DNA from: DATAPE01 sp036265345
GTDB lineage: Bacteria > Actinomycetota > CADDZG01 > WHSQ01
DNA: 14,026 bases
Reading direction: 5' to 3'
NCBI GenBank assembly: GCA_036265345.1
Contig: DATAPE010000116.1
Location: 1 to 14,026 of the forward strand
The position numbers and the translations under genes were made by a program. The notes beneath the pieces are model-generated. The model was given only the letters and a program-made list of their open reading frames with translations, was not told where the DNA came from and did not search any database. This document shows positions 13,454 through 14,026 of this stretch, piece after piece; position 1 is the stretch's first letter, and the number at the start of each line of letters is the position of its first letter.

Positions 13454-14026
13454 CTATTTGGAGCTGGAGCTGGCGGCTCCCATCACCGCTTGGGCGGCTG
13501 CCAGCCGGGCCGTCGGAACCCGGAACGGAGAGCACGAGACGTAGTCCAGCCCGAGGCGGTCGCAGAAGCCGACCGAGTCCGGATCCCCGCCATGCTCGCC
13601 GCAGATCCCCAGGTGCATCGAAGGGTTTGTCTCACGGCCACGAGCCACCGCGATCTCCATGAGTGCCCCCACGCCGGGCTCGTCGATCGTCACAAACGGG
13701 TTCGCAGGCACCAGCTTTCGCTCTTCGTACATCGCCAGAAACTTGCCGATGTCGTCGCGTGAGAACCCAAAGGCGGTCTGCGACAGATCGTTCGTGCCGA
13801 ACGAGAAGAAATCGGCATGGGCGGCGATCCCATCTGCGGCCATGCATGCCCGGGGGAGCTCGATCATCGTGCCGAACTCGATCGGCAGGTCAACCTTGGC
13901 CTTCTCGAGTATCCGCTGGGCGACCGGCTCGAGCTCCTCGCGCATCTGACGCAGCTCTTCGGCGGTCGCAACGAGCGGGATCATGATCTCCGGCCGGGGA
14001 TCCTTCCCCTTCTTCTTGAGCTTGAC
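13454..14026 (-). CDS. ppdK: Pyruvate, phosphate dikinase, C-terminal part (5' end outside window)
   Basis: The last 190 codons of the enzyme that interconverts pyruvate + ATP + Pi and phosphoenolpyruvate + AMP + PPi. The frame is open to the window edge; the ATG at 13984 is internal (within PEIMIPLV), not the start. This is the PEP/pyruvate-binding TIM-barrel end. It shows EIMIPLV, EFGTMIELPRA, FFSFGTNDLSQTAFGFSRDD, and GICGEHGGDP with the catalytic Cys (codon 13601-13603), then the family ending GLDYVSCSPFRVPTARLAAAQA and a Ser-rich tail. All active-site motifs expected in this part are present. It is convergent with the VOC gene. Confidence 0.95.
   Translation of the reverse strand, partial: VKLKKKGKDPRPEIMIPLVATAEELRQMREELEPVAQRILEKAKVDLPIEFGTMIELPRACMAADGIAAHADFFSFGTNDLSQTAFGFSRDDIGKFLAMYEERKLVPANPFVTIDEPGVGALMEIAVARGRETNPSMHLGICGEHGGDPDSVGFCDRLGLDYVSCSPFRVPTARLAAAQAVMGAASSSSK

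Noticed and set aside
13454..13984. Complete 176-aa gene starting at ATG 13984
   Set aside because: The ATG lies inside the conserved PEIMIPLV block of pyruvate phosphate dikinase and the frame stays open to the window edge, so it is the end of a longer gene.

Overview
The window is high-GC bacterial chromosome with many GTG and TTG starts. The dgt-dnaG-rpoD run, a DUF4012 surface protein and a Thr/Pro-rich secreted protein point to an Actinomycetota lineage. A deep-branching one, such as Acidimicrobiia or an uncultured relative, fits better than the classical Actinomycetes because rpoD sits directly behind dnaG. This placement is inferred from gene content, not from a database search.

Layout. 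(1) 1-278: the 3' end of a secreted or surface protein with TAPTTTT repeats and a striking His/Cys tail. (2) 279-796: a roughly 520-bp gene-free stretch with a terminator-like hairpin and leader hairpins. (3) 797-3484 (+): a two-membrane-span DUF4012 protein with an unusual cytoplasmic N-terminal region. (4) 3560-7818 (-): an apparent operon, in transcription order PAS histidine kinase, NarL-type response regulator, polyprenyl-phosphate sugar-1-phosphate transferase (initiating enzyme), WecG/TagA/CpsF glycosyltransferase (second-sugar enzyme). The regulator and initiating transferase overlap by ATGA, and the two transferases are 3 bp apart. (5) 7938-8312 (+): a stand-alone receiver protein, divergent from the kinase, whose stop codon lies antisense inside tRNA-Asn (8274-8346, -). 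(6) 8440-8724 (+): a small YtxH-like protein. (7) 8757-12867 (-): dgt-dnaG-rpoD, a macromolecular-synthesis operon with dnaG and rpoD directly abutting. (8) 13004-13399 (+): a small VOC (glyoxalase-fold) protein. (9) 13454-14026 (-): the C-terminal part of pyruvate phosphate dikinase, cut by the window edge.

How the genes may work together: the initiating transferase and the WecG-type enzyme would build the first two sugars of a lipid-linked cell-surface glycan. The upstream soluble kinase and DNA-binding regulator probably control this transcript. The divergent receiver could be a second phosphate acceptor or sink for the same kinase. The convergent DUF4012 protein, with an extracellular domain of unknown function and a cytoplasmic region, is a plausible partner in assembly or attachment of the glycan. 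The most unusual part of the window is this regulator-glycan-DUF4012 block. The dgt-dnaG-rpoD and ppdK part is ordinary housekeeping.
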